64,000 nt of DNA. It comes from Carnegiea gigantea (Eukaryota > Streptophyta > Magnoliopsida > Caryophyllales > Cactaceae). Positions 63,860 to 64,000 of this stretch are shown here, piece by piece. Both the position numbers and the translations under genes were made by a program. Each line of letters begins with the position of its first letter. The stretch's first letter is position 1. The notes under the pieces were generated by a model. That model saw only the letters and a program-made list of their open reading frames with translations, did no database searches and had not been told where the DNA came from. Location of the stretch: positions 1-64,000 of the forward strand of contig JAKOGI010003122.1 of NCBI GenBank assembly GCA_029747015.1, written 5' to 3'.

Positions 63860-64000
63860 GCCTTCCCCCCTTAAAAGAATTTCGTCCTCGAAATTCCGAG
63901 TAATAGAAATAAGGATAATGACATCAATGGTCTTATAAACAAAGGTCCAAGTGTTGCAGTGCGTTGGTCACGTAAGGTGATCATAAAGGGCCAAGGCATG
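63860..64000 (-). mobile_element. Internal edge of the Tekay-like element
   Basis: The polypurine tract and the end of the internal region, read on the minus strand towards the LTR. About 140 bases are in the window. The pol coding end cannot be fixed from this much. Confidence 0.7.

Overview
This window looks like plant nuclear DNA: a large, decayed insertion of organelle DNA that was later cut up by retrotransposons. Mitochondrial pieces (atp6, cox2, a trnC-trnN-trnY-nad2 cluster) and a plastid operon piece (rpoB-rpoC1-rpoC2-rps2-atpI) keep their native gene order. Almost every organelle protein gene, however, carries stop codons or frameshifts that RNA editing could not plausibly repair. 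LTR retroelements with 5-bp target duplications sit inside these sequences. The host is a seed plant, probably a non-grass angiosperm: the trnC-trnN-trnY-nad2 order is typical of angiosperm mitochondria, and rpoC1 still has the intron that grasses lack.

Layout. 1-106: simple repeat. 107-4937: mitochondria-like DNA with an atp6 fragment joined to the end of a cox2 intron and cox2 exon 2. 4938-15385: a complete but dead Ty1/copia element (SIRE-like) on the minus strand, with an extra ORF after pol. 15386-38037: mitochondria-like DNA with trnC, trnN, trnY and nad2 exons c, d and e; the third nad2 intron is split by a solo copia LTR (26201-27603), and a nuclear glucanase (GH17) fragment lies at 32985-33385. 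38038-45368: a non-autonomous Ty3/gypsy element (gag plus protease, no reverse transcriptase) inserted in or next to a LINE remnant. 45880-57235: the plastid operon on the minus strand, its rps2 cut in two by a 3.5-kb solo LTR. 57236-59795: unassigned, probably mitochondria-like. 59796-64000: the 4.1-kb 3' LTR and adjoining internal edge of a Ty3/gypsy element running out of the window.

No intact protein-coding gene is evident. The content is a layered record: organelle DNA arrived first, decayed mainly by C-to-T/G-to-A change, and was hit by at least five retroelement insertions, two of which later collapsed to solo LTRs. The best-supported observations are the in-frame rps2 target duplication, the nad2-intron solo LTR with a perfect target duplication, and the gag-protease-only gypsy element.
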